From JAMZMI01 sp039944535 (GTDB lineage: Bacteria > Bacteroidota > Bacteroidia > Cytophagales > Cyclobacteriaceae), in NCBI GenBank assembly GCA_039944535.1, contig JBDUYP010000025.1, positions 1-64,000 on the forward strand: a stretch of 64,000 nt of DNA, in the 5' to 3' direction. A program made the position numbers and the translations under genes. Below the pieces are notes generated by a model, which made no database searches, had not been told where the DNA came from, and saw only the letters and a list, made by a program, of their open reading frames with translations. Below are positions 43,539-51,713 of this stretch, in pieces; the first letter of the stretch is position 1, and each line of letters begins with the position of its first letter.

Positions 43539-45374
43539 TTAGTCTGTTACTAATTTCATGGTCCATGCAGCAGATCTGTCTTGTCCACCACTGATGTCCA
43601 CCGAGACCTCCATTGAAGAACCTGTGAAAGAAATGATTTCGTAAGTAATAGACCCATCTTGTGGTTCATTTGGCTCTGAACCATTGGCTCCTTTGTAGAA
43701 CCCGATATACGCTCCATTTCCAGTAACGGTCACTTTTGCCGGCTCTGTGTCTGTGGCAGCAGTAAAGGCATGAGTGAATGTTCCGCCAGTCCATGCTGTA
43801 AGGTTTGCAGGTACACTACCTACTGCAACACATCCATTTGCGTCTATACCTTCCATATGGCTTTCAGTGAACATCTCATCTTTTACGTCAATCACAAAAG
43901 AGCCATCCGCATTGAAGACGAATGTATCATCAAACAAACACGGACCTGCATCAGCCCAAGCCTGATCGTTTGTAAACCAGTCTCCAGCTCCTATTCCAGG
44001 ACCTACTCTTACCGCTCCAGGGCCATTTACCAAGTGCCATGTCTTGCCTTGTAGATCAGCAGCGACTATAGTAACCGGACAGTCCGCGCAGCTATTGAAA
44101 CAGTATGGCCCTACTGTCAAATCTGAAGATTCAACATTCAAATATCTATTTGTAAAGCCGTCTTTGGTAACTGTACATTCAACTCCTTCAGTAAATTCTT
44201 CCTGAGCAGCCCAGTTGTCTATTGTGAATTTGTATTCATGCTCTCCAACTTCTACTTCCTTAGTTAGCTCCCAAACGCCATCAGCATCTGTATCATCCAT
44301 TGGCCATCCATCTCCAGACCATCCATTGAAAGAACCACTAACATACATCTGAGTAAACGCTGCATCGTAATCGTTCATGTTCACTTTGAAAGTAACATTT
44401 ACAGCCTCTACTGGTGCACATTCATCTGTAAACACTTTATCAGCCTCATTGTCATAACTTACCAAAGTAGATTGCCAAAAAGCCTCTGTACCATCTCCTG
44501 TAAGAAAAACCACTTCGATAACCAAAGTATCAACATCCGCGTCAACTATCTTAACCACATCATAAGAAATTGAAGACGCAGGTGTAGACAATTCTCCTGA
44601 ATTGGTCGCTTTTGGAATTCCAATAAATCCACCTGTAACTGTCAATTTACTAGCACTAGGGTCATAAGTAAAGGCATGAGTACCGGAGTTCCAGCCATTC
44701 AAATCCTCTCCATTAGCACCTATCCAATTATCTGCTATAGTTGCATCGAAACAACCAGCATTTACATCTTCTTTGAACGCTCCGTCAGCCCAGGCATCAC
44801 CATTGTTGTCAAAAGTGAAGGTTCCATCTGTATTAAATGTCCAAGTATCATCCATTGCACACTCTCTAACGCAGAACTCCTCATATCCAGGATTTCCAAA
44901 TGCCCACCACACTTCACGTGTAGCAGTAGGACCAACATAGTAAGCCACTGCGCCTGTAGAATTATCTGCTACAAGCTGCCATGTTTTACCCGTCTCTCCG
45001 ATCAACGTTCTTTGAGCTGCCAGAGGATCGGTTACCACTACAGATTCTGTTTTGGTAGAGGATTCTCCATCTTCATTAGAAGCAGTGAGTGAAACTGTAT
45101 AAGTACCACCCTCGGCGTAGGTGTAAGAAGGACTTTCTTCAGTAGAAGTACCTGTACCATCTCCGAAATCCCAACTGTAAGAGGATGCGTTCTGTGAAAA
45201 GTTCGTGAAGTTAATTGTTGACCAATCACTTGCTTCAACCTCAAACTGAAAACTTGCTACCGGCTCTTCTGTTTTCGGGTCTGGATCATCTTCGGTACAG
45301 CTGATCAAAACGCCCAGCGAAAACACCGCGAAAAACAGCGTAAGTAGTTTTAATGATTTTAGTTCATTTTTCAT
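43539..45374 (-). CDS. Glycan-binding lipoprotein: PKD, CBM48-like and duplicated beta domain
   Basis: A 611-residue lipoprotein (VLISC) followed by acidic TEDDPD, resembling a surface-export signal. Domains: PKD (about 35-115, YSWDFGDGTGTSTEESPSYTY); a beta-rich domain opening GKTWQLV with DDTWTFNTDGTFTFDNNGD (about 125-315); a CBM20/48-like module (about 325-430, FKVNMNDYDA, YVSGSFNGWSGDGWPM, EHEYKFTIDNW); and a second copy of the beta-rich domain opening GKTWHLV with DDTFVFNADGSFVIDV (440-611). No catalytic motif. It is the first gene of the laminarin operon and probably binds laminarin at the surface. The start is the ATG at 45374; the ORF begins two codons earlier with TTG. Confidence 0.8.
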   Translation of the reverse strand: MKNELKSLKLLTLFFAVFSLGVLISCTEDDPDPKTEEPVASFQFEVEASDWSTINFTNFSQNASSYSWDFGDGTGTSTEESPSYTYAEGGTYTVSLTASNEDGESSTKTESVVVTDPLAAQRTLIGETGKTWQLVADNSTGAVAYYVGPTATREVWWAFGNPGYEEFCVRECAMDDTWTFNTDGTFTFDNNGDAWADGAFKEDVNAGCFDATIADNWIGANGEDLNGWNSGTHAFTYDPSASKLTVTGGFIGIPKATNSGELSTPASSISYDVVKIVDADVDTLVIEVVFLTGDGTEAFWQSTLVSYDNEADKVFTDECAPVEAVNVTFKVNMNDYDAAFTQMYVSGSFNGWSGDGWPMDDTDADGVWELTKEVEVGEHEYKFTIDNWAAQEEFTEGVECTVTKDGFTNRYLNVESSDLTVGPYCFNSCADCPVTIVAADLQGKTWHLVNGPGAVRVGPGIGAGDWFTNDQAWADAGPCLFDDTFVFNADGSFVIDVKDEMFTESHMEGIDANGCVAVGSVPANLTAWTGGTFTHAFTAATDTEPAKVTVTGNGAYIGFYKGANGSEPNEPQDGSITYEIISFTGSSMEVSVDISGGQDRSAAWTMKLVTD

Positions 45375-45397
45375 AATCAAATAGTTTAGTAATTGTT

Positions 45398-45477
45398 TTT
45401 AACAGCCATTTTGAATAATTCTCAAAAAGCAATCGTTTTTTTTGAATTCTTTTCAAATTTGATCTGTTTAACAGCCA
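45398..45477. promoter_or_regulatory. Paired 11-bp direct repeats upstream of the laminarin operon
   Basis: TTTAACAGCCA occurs at 45398-45408 and again at 45467-45477, the second 69 bp away in the same orientation, and each is followed a few bases later by GAATA. They lie in the 243-bp divergent region between the first laminarin gene and the membrane regulator, so they are candidate regulator-binding sites. No clear TAnnTTTG box was seen in this region. Confidence 0.45.
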
Positions 45478-45617
45478 CAAACGAATATTTGACCTCAACA
45501 ATACCACATCAATCAAGAAAATAGACTACATCATTAATACATCAAGATGAGTTAAAATATGCCTTAGTGTCCATATTTAAGTATATTTAGAAAACCATCA
45601 ACTTCTACAAATCATTC

Positions 45618-48539
45618 ATGTCATTTTCACAAATGGTTCATATTCGATTCACATTATGGAACCTGATAGCTCTGTATCTATCTATGGGTTTTTCATTTTC
45701 GTTGTACGGTCAAATAGCAGAAAGTGAGTTCCCGACCGTACCATTGATCCACAATTTCAATTTGGAAGACTATAATGCAGGTGTGCAGAACTGGGACATC
45801 ACGCAGGATAGTAGAGGGGTAATATATGTGGCCAACAATTATGGCCTACTGGAGTTTGACGGGTCTGACTGGAGCCTCATTTCTACCCAAAGGGGTTCGA
45901 GGATACTATCGATATTTATAGACCGTGACAATACCATTTATATAGGAGGACAGAACCAGCTAGGTTATCTGGCCCCTGACGCAAGTGGAAAAATCAACTT
46001 TCACTCTCTGGATCACCTGATTCCCGATGAAGAAAAATACATTGAAGATGTGTGGAAGGTTTTCAAGCACAATGATCTGATCGCGTTCAATACAAGCAAA
46101 TACACCTACCTATATGATGGTGAGAAGATAACCAGTATCCCCTTCGAGTCTAGCGGAAGGAGCTTATTTCAGGTTGGTTCAAAACTGCTCGCCAACTCAG
46201 TAATCACGGGTCTGCATGCTTGGGATAACAACCAATTTCTACCTCTAAAAAATGGTCACCTGTTAAAAAATGAGAATTTGATTGAAGTGTTGCCTTACTA
46301 TAAAGGTGGTTACCTCCTTTTTCTTTCAAACGGACAAATAAAAATCTACAAAGATGGGAGCCTGTCAGATTGGTCTAACGAACTGTCTGATTTTTTCTCG
46401 CAATCGTTAATTAATTCTGCCTATATCCTGTCTGACAACAATATTGCAGTAGGGACTCAAAATGCTGGCCTTGCAGTATTAAGTCCCCAAGGAAAGCTTC
46501 TGAGACATCTTTCAAAAAAGAAAGGCCTTAATAGCAACACCGTTTATAGTATATATCAAGATGAGTCTCAAAACATCTGGCTTGGGTTGAGTAATGGAGT
46601 ATCTCACATAGATTACGGCTCGCCGTTCACGATCATTGATGAGCGTCTGGGCTTGCCCGGTACTGGTTATACAGCCGAAATGCACGATAACCAGCTATAC
46701 CTTGGCACAAACAATGGACTGTTTTCAACCCGAAAGGGTAGTTCAAATGACCTAATCGACGATCAAAGCTTTGAACTCATACCCAACTCTGCTGGGCAGG
46801 TATATAATATTCAAAGCTTTTCGGACAAGTTACTAATGAGCCATCACCGAGGAGCTTTCCGCGTAACCGCTGGTTCTGCAAAGCAAATCTATGGAGATGT
46901 GGGCTTTTGGAAATTTGCGCCATTACCAGACAACATAGGCCTTCTGGGAGGCACTTATGAAGGTTTCGTGAAAATCAACAATAATTTAACCGTTGGATTT
47001 CCTATTGATGGGTTTGATGAGTCTAGTCGTGTTTTTCATTTTGTAAATGACAGCACACTTTGGATAACACACGGTTTTAAAGGTGTTTTTCGGATCGTTT
47101 TTGACAAAGAATTCACAAAAGTCAGCAAGGAAGATTACTATGGTACAGAAAAGGGATTTCCTAGCGACCTGCTAATCAACGTATTTAACATTAATGATAA
47201 ACTGGTTTTTGCCGCGCAGAGAGGAGTTTATGAATATAACCCAGCTACCGATAGGTTCGAACCGTATCCTAAACTGGAAACAGCCCTTGGTAACACCGAT
47301 TATATAAACACACTATCCCCAGATAACCTTGGAAATATTTATTACATCAAGAAAAACCGTTTCGGTGTATTAGAGAGAAATAATTTCGGGGATTTTGAGG
47401 CACAAGAGAAAATATTTAATACGATCAATAAGTACCTCCTGACCGATGACTCAGAAAACATCAATGTAATAGATCATGAAAACATATTGATTGGTGCGAA
47501 GGAAGGATTCATTCATTATAACCCTACCATTGTCAAAACACCTTCTCAAGACTTCAAAACACTAATTCGTAACATTGAGGTTACAGGTGACTCAACATAT
47601 ACGTTGTACTCAGGTGGCATCATTGACAGTTTGGGTGCCTCTAAAGTTGGTGCGGATTTTAAATCAATTCGATTCAGGTTTTCTGCACCGTATTTCGAAG
47701 GTTTTTTAGACACAGAGTATCAGTATATACTTCAGGGGTTTGATGACGACTGGTCAGAATGGGGCAAAAGCAATTTAAAAGAATATACAAACCTAAGCTA
47801 CGGCACTTATACCTTCAAGACAAGAGCAAAGAGTTTGTACGGTGATATTAGCGATACGGCAACTTATTCATTTGAAATTGCCCGTCCGTGGTATCTAACC
47901 AAACTGGCCTATTCTGCCTACTTTCTTTTGATCATCATATTGTTCAGCATGGCCATGCTGTGGCTAGATACAAAACACAAAGGCGATAAGAAAAGAATGG
48001 TCATCAATCAAAAGAGAGCCATCCATCAAAAGGACATCCAACTGGAAAATGTAGCAAAGGAATCAGAGCAAAGGATAACGCAACTTAGAAATGAGAAACT
48101 AAGAGCTGCTGTAGATTTCAAAAATAAAGAGCTGGCTTCATCCACAATGCATTTGCTCAATAAAAACGAGCTCATGCTGGATATCAAATCCAAGCTGGAA
48201 CAACTGGCCAAAAATGCCGGCTCCAAACCTGACGAAATCAAAAAAATCGTCAAGAATATAGATCGCAACATATCCGAGGATAAAGGTTGGGATCAGTTCA
48301 CGAAGCACTTCGACCAGGTGCACGGTGATTTTCTAAAAAAGCTAAAAACCAAATATCCTGACCTGACACCTCAGGAAACCAAGCTGGCTGCATATCTGCG
48401 CATGAATCTCTCATCAAAGGATGTAGCGCAACTTCTAAATATATCTGTGCGCGGGGTGGAAATCAGTCGGTACAGACTGAGGAAAAAACTGCAACTCGAG
48501 CGTGAAACTAATCTGGTAACATTCTTGATGGACGTTTGA
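45618..48539 (+). CDS. Membrane-anchored one-component regulator (Reg_prop, Y_Y_Y, LuxR-type HTH)
   Basis: A 973-residue regulator. After a signal/anchor peptide (ending SLYGQ) come about 600 residues of two-component-type beta-propeller repeats (for example GLNSNTVYSIYQDESQNIWLGLSNGVSHID). A Y_Y_Y domain follows (YQYILQGFDDDWSEWGKSNLKEYTNLSYGTYTFKTRAKSLYGD), then one membrane segment (about 765-785), a cytoplasmic coiled coil and a C-terminal HTH (LTPQETKLAAYLRMNLSSKDVAQLLNISVRGVEISRYRLRKKL, from 916). There is no histidine kinase or receiver domain. The periplasmic propeller should sense glycan and act directly on the DNA-binding domain. Divergent to the laminarin operon, it is its likely activator. 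Confidence 0.88.
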   Translation: MSFSQMVHIRFTLWNLIALYLSMGFSFSLYGQIAESEFPTVPLIHNFNLEDYNAGVQNWDITQDSRGVIYVANNYGLLEFDGSDWSLISTQRGSRILSIFIDRDNTIYIGGQNQLGYLAPDASGKINFHSLDHLIPDEEKYIEDVWKVFKHNDLIAFNTSKYTYLYDGEKITSIPFESSGRSLFQVGSKLLANSVITGLHAWDNNQFLPLKNGHLLKNENLIEVLPYYKGGYLLFLSNGQIKIYKDGSLSDWSNELSDFFSQSLINSAYILSDNNIAVGTQNAGLAVLSPQGKLLRHLSKKKGLNSNTVYSIYQDESQNIWLGLSNGVSHIDYGSPFTIIDERLGLPGTGYTAEMHDNQLYLGTNNGLFSTRKGSSNDLIDDQSFELIPNSAGQVYNIQSFSDKLLMSHHRGAFRVTAGSAKQIYGDVGFWKFAPLPDNIGLLGGTYEGFVKINNNLTVGFPIDGFDESSRVFHFVNDSTLWITHGFKGVFRIVFDKEFTKVSKEDYYGTEKGFPSDLLINVFNINDKLVFAAQRGVYEYNPATDRFEPYPKLETALGNTDYINTLSPDNLGNIYYIKKNRFGVLERNNFGDFEAQEKIFNTINKYLLTDDSENINVIDHENILIGAKEGFIHYNPTIVKTPSQDFKTLIRNIEVTGDSTYTLYSGGIIDSLGASKVGADFKSIRFRFSAPYFEGFLDTEYQYILQGFDDDWSEWGKSNLKEYTNLSYGTYTFKTRAKSLYGDISDTATYSFEIARPWYLTKLAYSAYFLLIIILFSMAMLWLDTKHKGDKKRMVINQKRAIHQKDIQLENVAKESEQRITQLRNEKLRAAVDFKNKELASSTMHLLNKNELMLDIKSKLEQLAKNAGSKPDEIKKIVKNIDRNISEDKGWDQFTKHFDQVHGDFLKKLKTKYPDLTPQETKLAAYLRMNLSSKDVAQLLNISVRGVEISRYRLRKKLQLERETNLVTFLMDV

Positions 48540-48618
48540 CAACCCCTATTTTTTTTAGTTGAAGCACCATCCATAATCAACCCTGCATTATCTTCGTTGA
48601 TTGGTTAAAATCAAGTTT

Positions 48619-49902
48619 ATGAAACTCAAATCACCTCTCATTTTAGTTATTTTAGTTGTTTTATCATCATCTGTGTTTTCGCAAACATTGATCAATGCTG
48701 TTGCACTGGAAAATGGAGCTACTATACTTAAATCGCCGAGATCTCGAGTGGATATGACCGAACGTGTCGTGCTAGCCAAGTATTCGGCAGGAGCGCTTTT
48801 GGATCAAAGCCCCAATGTTTGGAGCGCTGGTGGCACAGCCTTCCCCAAAGAATTTCTCATAGAGCTGACAGAAGAATACAACATTCAGAAACTGGTATTT
48901 GACAATAGGTGTGAATACTATCAGAAAATAGAAACCAAAGATGTGAGAGTCGAATTTTCAACAGAAAGTCGAGGATCTGGCTTTACATTAGTTGGAGAAT
49001 TTGAACTCGCAAGAGACAGCCTGCACCAAATTGAAATCAAATCGCAAAAAGCCAGGTGGATTAAACTAATAGTACTCAGCAACTACGGCAGTCAGTCACA
49101 GATCCAACTAGCGGAATTTCAAGCACTTGGCGTACCTGGTAATAAAATCGGCAAAACGGTAAACATCAATGGCCTGTGGCACACCAACTGGCAGGACATG
49201 ACCATAGAGCAGAATGGCAGCACTTTTACTGGCGAGTATAGCTATATACAGGATCGAAAAAAGTACAAAGGCAAGGTCCTCAATGGAAAAATCAACCGAA
49301 ATGCCATCACATTCATTTGGGATGAGAAGAACTCCGTGGGTCGTGCCACACTCTACATGAACGAAGAAGGAAACCGCATCTCAGGGCTATGGAGAAACGA
49401 ATACCAGCCCAAAGACTTCAATTTATGGACGATGACCCGAGAACGGCAAGAAGAAAACGCCATCGAGTACTCCGAGGTGATTGAGGCTGAGAATATAGAA
49501 GAAGAAACCCCGACAACACCTCAAGTATCGAAAATTGGCGAAAAAGTAGTCGAGGAAATCTCTGAAGGTGAAACTGTAGTGATGGAAAATATCGTCTTTA
49601 TGGTAGGCGAAATCACACCTCACCCGGACTCATACGCTGAACTAAATGTCATACTTCAGTTTATGATAGAAAATCCTAAGTCTAAAGTGAAAATAGTGGG
49701 TCACACGGATAAGGTTGGCAACAGCCAAAAAAACATGCTCTTATCTGAAGCTCGCGCCGAGGCTATTAAAGAATACCTTCTAGAAAAAGGCATTTCAAAA
49801 AGCAGAATTAAAACAGAGGGTCAGGGAGACAAACAACCAACATGCCCACCTCCATGCGATGAAAACCGCAGAGTGGAATTCATCTTACTCAAGAAGGGAT
49901 AA
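48619..49902 (+). CDS. OmpA-family protein with discoidin-like N-terminal domain
   Basis: A 427-residue secreted protein. A signal peptide ends SSSVFSQ. A discoidin/F5-8-like beta-sandwich follows (about 25-165: FLIELTEEYNIQKLVFDNRCEYYQKIETKDVRVEFS; RWIKLIVLSNYGSQSQIQLAEFQALG), then a beta-rich domain with GLWHTNWQDMTIEQNGSTFTGEYSY (about 175-270), and a C-terminal OmpA domain (about 320-427) with VKIVGHTDKVGN and LSEARAEAIKEYLLEKGI that should bind peptidoglycan. A CPPPC loop near the end is a possible disulfide. I chose the ATG at 48619 over a TTG at 48601. It lies 79 bp after the laminarin regulator, has its own 3' terminator, and no clear functional tie to either neighbour. Confidence 0.82.
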   Translation: MKLKSPLILVILVVLSSSVFSQTLINAVALENGATILKSPRSRVDMTERVVLAKYSAGALLDQSPNVWSAGGTAFPKEFLIELTEEYNIQKLVFDNRCEYYQKIETKDVRVEFSTESRGSGFTLVGEFELARDSLHQIEIKSQKARWIKLIVLSNYGSQSQIQLAEFQALGVPGNKIGKTVNINGLWHTNWQDMTIEQNGSTFTGEYSYIQDRKKYKGKVLNGKINRNAITFIWDEKNSVGRATLYMNEEGNRISGLWRNEYQPKDFNLWTMTRERQEENAIEYSEVIEAENIEEETPTTPQVSKIGEKVVEEISEGETVVMENIVFMVGEITPHPDSYAELNVILQFMIENPKSKVKIVGHTDKVGNSQKNMLLSEARAEAIKEYLLEKGISKSRIKTEGQGDKQPTCPPPCDENRRVEFILLKKG

Positions 49903-49907
49903 AAAAA

Positions 49908-49926
49908 GGGAGCTTGCACAGCTCCC
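49908..49926. terminator. Bidirectional terminator between convergent genes
   Basis: GGGAGCT (49908-49914) pairs with AGCTCCC (49920-49926) over a 5-base loop. On the minus strand it is followed by seven T, a textbook intrinsic terminator for the persulfide dioxygenase gene. On the plus strand it serves the OmpA-family gene more weakly (followed by TCTTACATTT). Confidence 0.85.
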
Positions 49927-49956
49927 TCTTACATTTATCAACTATACTCACTACAA

Positions 49957-51366
49957 TTATTTTTTGGTTGACGGACACACATAATCCGTGGTAGGGATCT
50001 CCGTTTCAGATATTGCCTTGAAACCTCCAGCTACGTCCACCAGATTGTGAAAACCCCTGGATTTCAATATTGACGCGGCTATCATAGACCTGTACCCACC
50101 TGCACAATGCACATGGTAGGTAGTATCCTCATCAATATCACCCATATTTTCACTTATATAATCCAACGGAAAAGTTTTAGCATCCTCAATGTGCTCCGCT
50201 TCATATTCACCCGGTTTGCGCACATCCAGCACACTAGGGCTTTCGTTGGTATAGACTTTGGCAAATTCATCCGCTGAAATTGATTTGACAGTCTCCACAT
50301 CCTTGCCTTCGGCTTTCCATGCAGCAATACCTCCTTTCAGGTAACCCAACGTATTGTCATACCCTACTCTCGACAGACGAGTAACAACTTCTTCTTCTCT
50401 TCCTTCGTCAGCGATAAAAATAATGGACTGCTGCAGATCGGGGATCAATGCTCCTACCCAAGGTGCAAACCCACCATCAATACCAATGAAAATAGAGTTT
50501 GGAACGTGCCCTTCTGAAAAACTTTTCGCCGACCTGGTGTCTAAAACAAGGGCACTTTCGTGATTGGCCATAGCTTCGAACTCATCTACATCAAGCGCCA
50601 CATTTCCTTTCTTCAAAATTTCATCCAGACCCAATGTAACTGCCTTGTTCATCGCCACATTCTGAGCAAAGTACTGAGGCGGAGGCAAAAGACCGTCCGT
50701 CACTTCTTTGACAAACTCCTCTTTAGTCATATCTGCACGCAGTGCATAATTGGTTTTCTTTTGGTTGCCCAAAAGATCCGTTGTTTCCTTACTCATGTTT
50801 TTACCACACGCCGATCCTGCGCCATGGGCAGGATATACGATCACATCGTCAGGCAATGTCATGATTTTAGTTCGAAGACTTTCAAACAGCATTCCCGCGA
50901 GATCTTCTTGCGTGATATCTCCTTTTTGAGCTAAATCCGGACGCCCAACATCTCCAATGAACAAAGTATCTCCACTGAATATCCCGTACTCCTTGCCTTC
51001 CTCATCAATCAGTAGGAAGGTTGAGCTCTCCATGGTATGCCCGGGTGTATGCAGTACTTTGATTTGAATCTTACCAAGGTTAAATACTTCCCCATCCGTA
51101 GCTTCATGAATTTTGTATTCAGGCTTGGCTCCAGGACCATACACAATGGTAGCGCCGCTCTTTTGAGCCAGATCCACATGACCGGACACAAAATCCGCAT
51201 GGAAATGTGTTTCAAAAATATATTTGATTTTCGCTCCCTCACGCTCTGCTTTTTCCAAATATGGGGCCGACTCTCTCAGTGGATCAATAATAGCCGCCTC
51301 ACCTTCGCTTTCTATGTAATAAGCCCCTTGTGCGAGGCAACCTGTATATATCTGTTCTACTTTCAT
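49957..51366 (-). CDS. Persulfide dioxygenase-rhodanese fusion (CstB-like)
   Basis: A 469-residue protein with a metallo-beta-lactamase fold domain (1 to about 240) and two rhodanese domains. Metal ligands of ETHE1/CstB-type persulfide dioxygenases are visible: His54 in THFHADFVSGH, His110 in HTPGHT and Asp133 in SGDTLF. The first rhodanese (about 262-355) lacks a catalytic Cys, with IFIADEG in the loop position. The second (about 365-450) has Cys421 in HVHCAGGYRS. This order, dioxygenase, pseudo-rhodanese, active rhodanese, is that of Staphylococcus CstB, which turns persulfides into thiosulfate. It is the last gene of a sulfur module and has its own promoter with a Crp-type site. No signal peptide; cytoplasmic. 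Confidence 0.85.
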   Translation of the reverse strand: MKVEQIYTGCLAQGAYYIESEGEAAIIDPLRESAPYLEKAEREGAKIKYIFETHFHADFVSGHVDLAQKSGATIVYGPGAKPEYKIHEATDGEVFNLGKIQIKVLHTPGHTMESSTFLLIDEEGKEYGIFSGDTLFIGDVGRPDLAQKGDITQEDLAGMLFESLRTKIMTLPDDVIVYPAHGAGSACGKNMSKETTDLLGNQKKTNYALRADMTKEEFVKEVTDGLLPPPQYFAQNVAMNKAVTLGLDEILKKGNVALDVDEFEAMANHESALVLDTRSAKSFSEGHVPNSIFIGIDGGFAPWVGALIPDLQQSIIFIADEGREEEVVTRLSRVGYDNTLGYLKGGIAAWKAEGKDVETVKSISADEFAKVYTNESPSVLDVRKPGEYEAEHIEDAKTFPLDYISENMGDIDEDTTYHVHCAGGYRSMIAASILKSRGFHNLVDVAGGFKAISETEIPTTDYVCPSTKK

Positions 51367-51398
51367 AAAAATCTTTTCTTACGTTTTATGCACTTTTA

Positions 51399-51443
51399 CA
51401 AACATACGAATATGACACCTCTAAGATTGTAACATAAGTTACC
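51399..51443 (-). promoter_or_regulatory. Promoter with Crp/Fnr-type operator for the persulfide dioxygenase gene
   Basis: The -7 box on the minus strand is TATGTTTG (CAAACATA at 51399-51406), matching TAnnTTTG. Upstream, TGTAACATAAGTTACC (51428-51443) is an inverted repeat with a 4-base centre. Its centre lies 36.5 bp from the far edge of the -7 box, near -41 from the likely start site, the usual class II activator position. The start codon is 33 bp from the box. Confidence 0.65.
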
Positions 51444-51449
51444 CTCTAA

Positions 51450-51713
51450 TTAGACATCAAATTCGTCTGCATCCTTATACCCTTTTTGGATTTTATTTCT
51501 GAAAAGAAAATAATTCACCACACCAATCACCAACACTATTATACTTGCGGCAATAATCACATACCCAAGCCAGCTGATCTGCTCCAACGCCTTGACCTTT
51601 GTCAATGCTACACCCGAAACGACAAGGTACAAAGCAGTCCGAATAAAAGACAACAGCGTCCTTTGGTTTGCTAGTTTGGTTCTATCAATGGCCAGATAAT
51701 CTCTAAGTATCAT
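51450..51713 (-). CDS. DUF202 small membrane protein
   Basis: An 87-residue protein of the DUF202/YidH type: RTKLANQRTLLSFIRTALYLVVSGVAL at the N-terminus, then a second membrane segment (WLGYVIIAASIIVLVIGVVNYFLF), with a short charged C-terminal tail. The start ATG overlaps the sulP stop by 4 bases, so translation is coupled to the sulfate-type permease. The family has no firm function; coupling suggests it supports the transporter or sulfur handling. Confidence 0.85.
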   Translation of the reverse strand: MILRDYLAIDRTKLANQRTLLSFIRTALYLVVSGVALTKVKALEQISWLGYVIIAASIIVLVIGVVNYFLFRNKIQKGYKDADEFDV

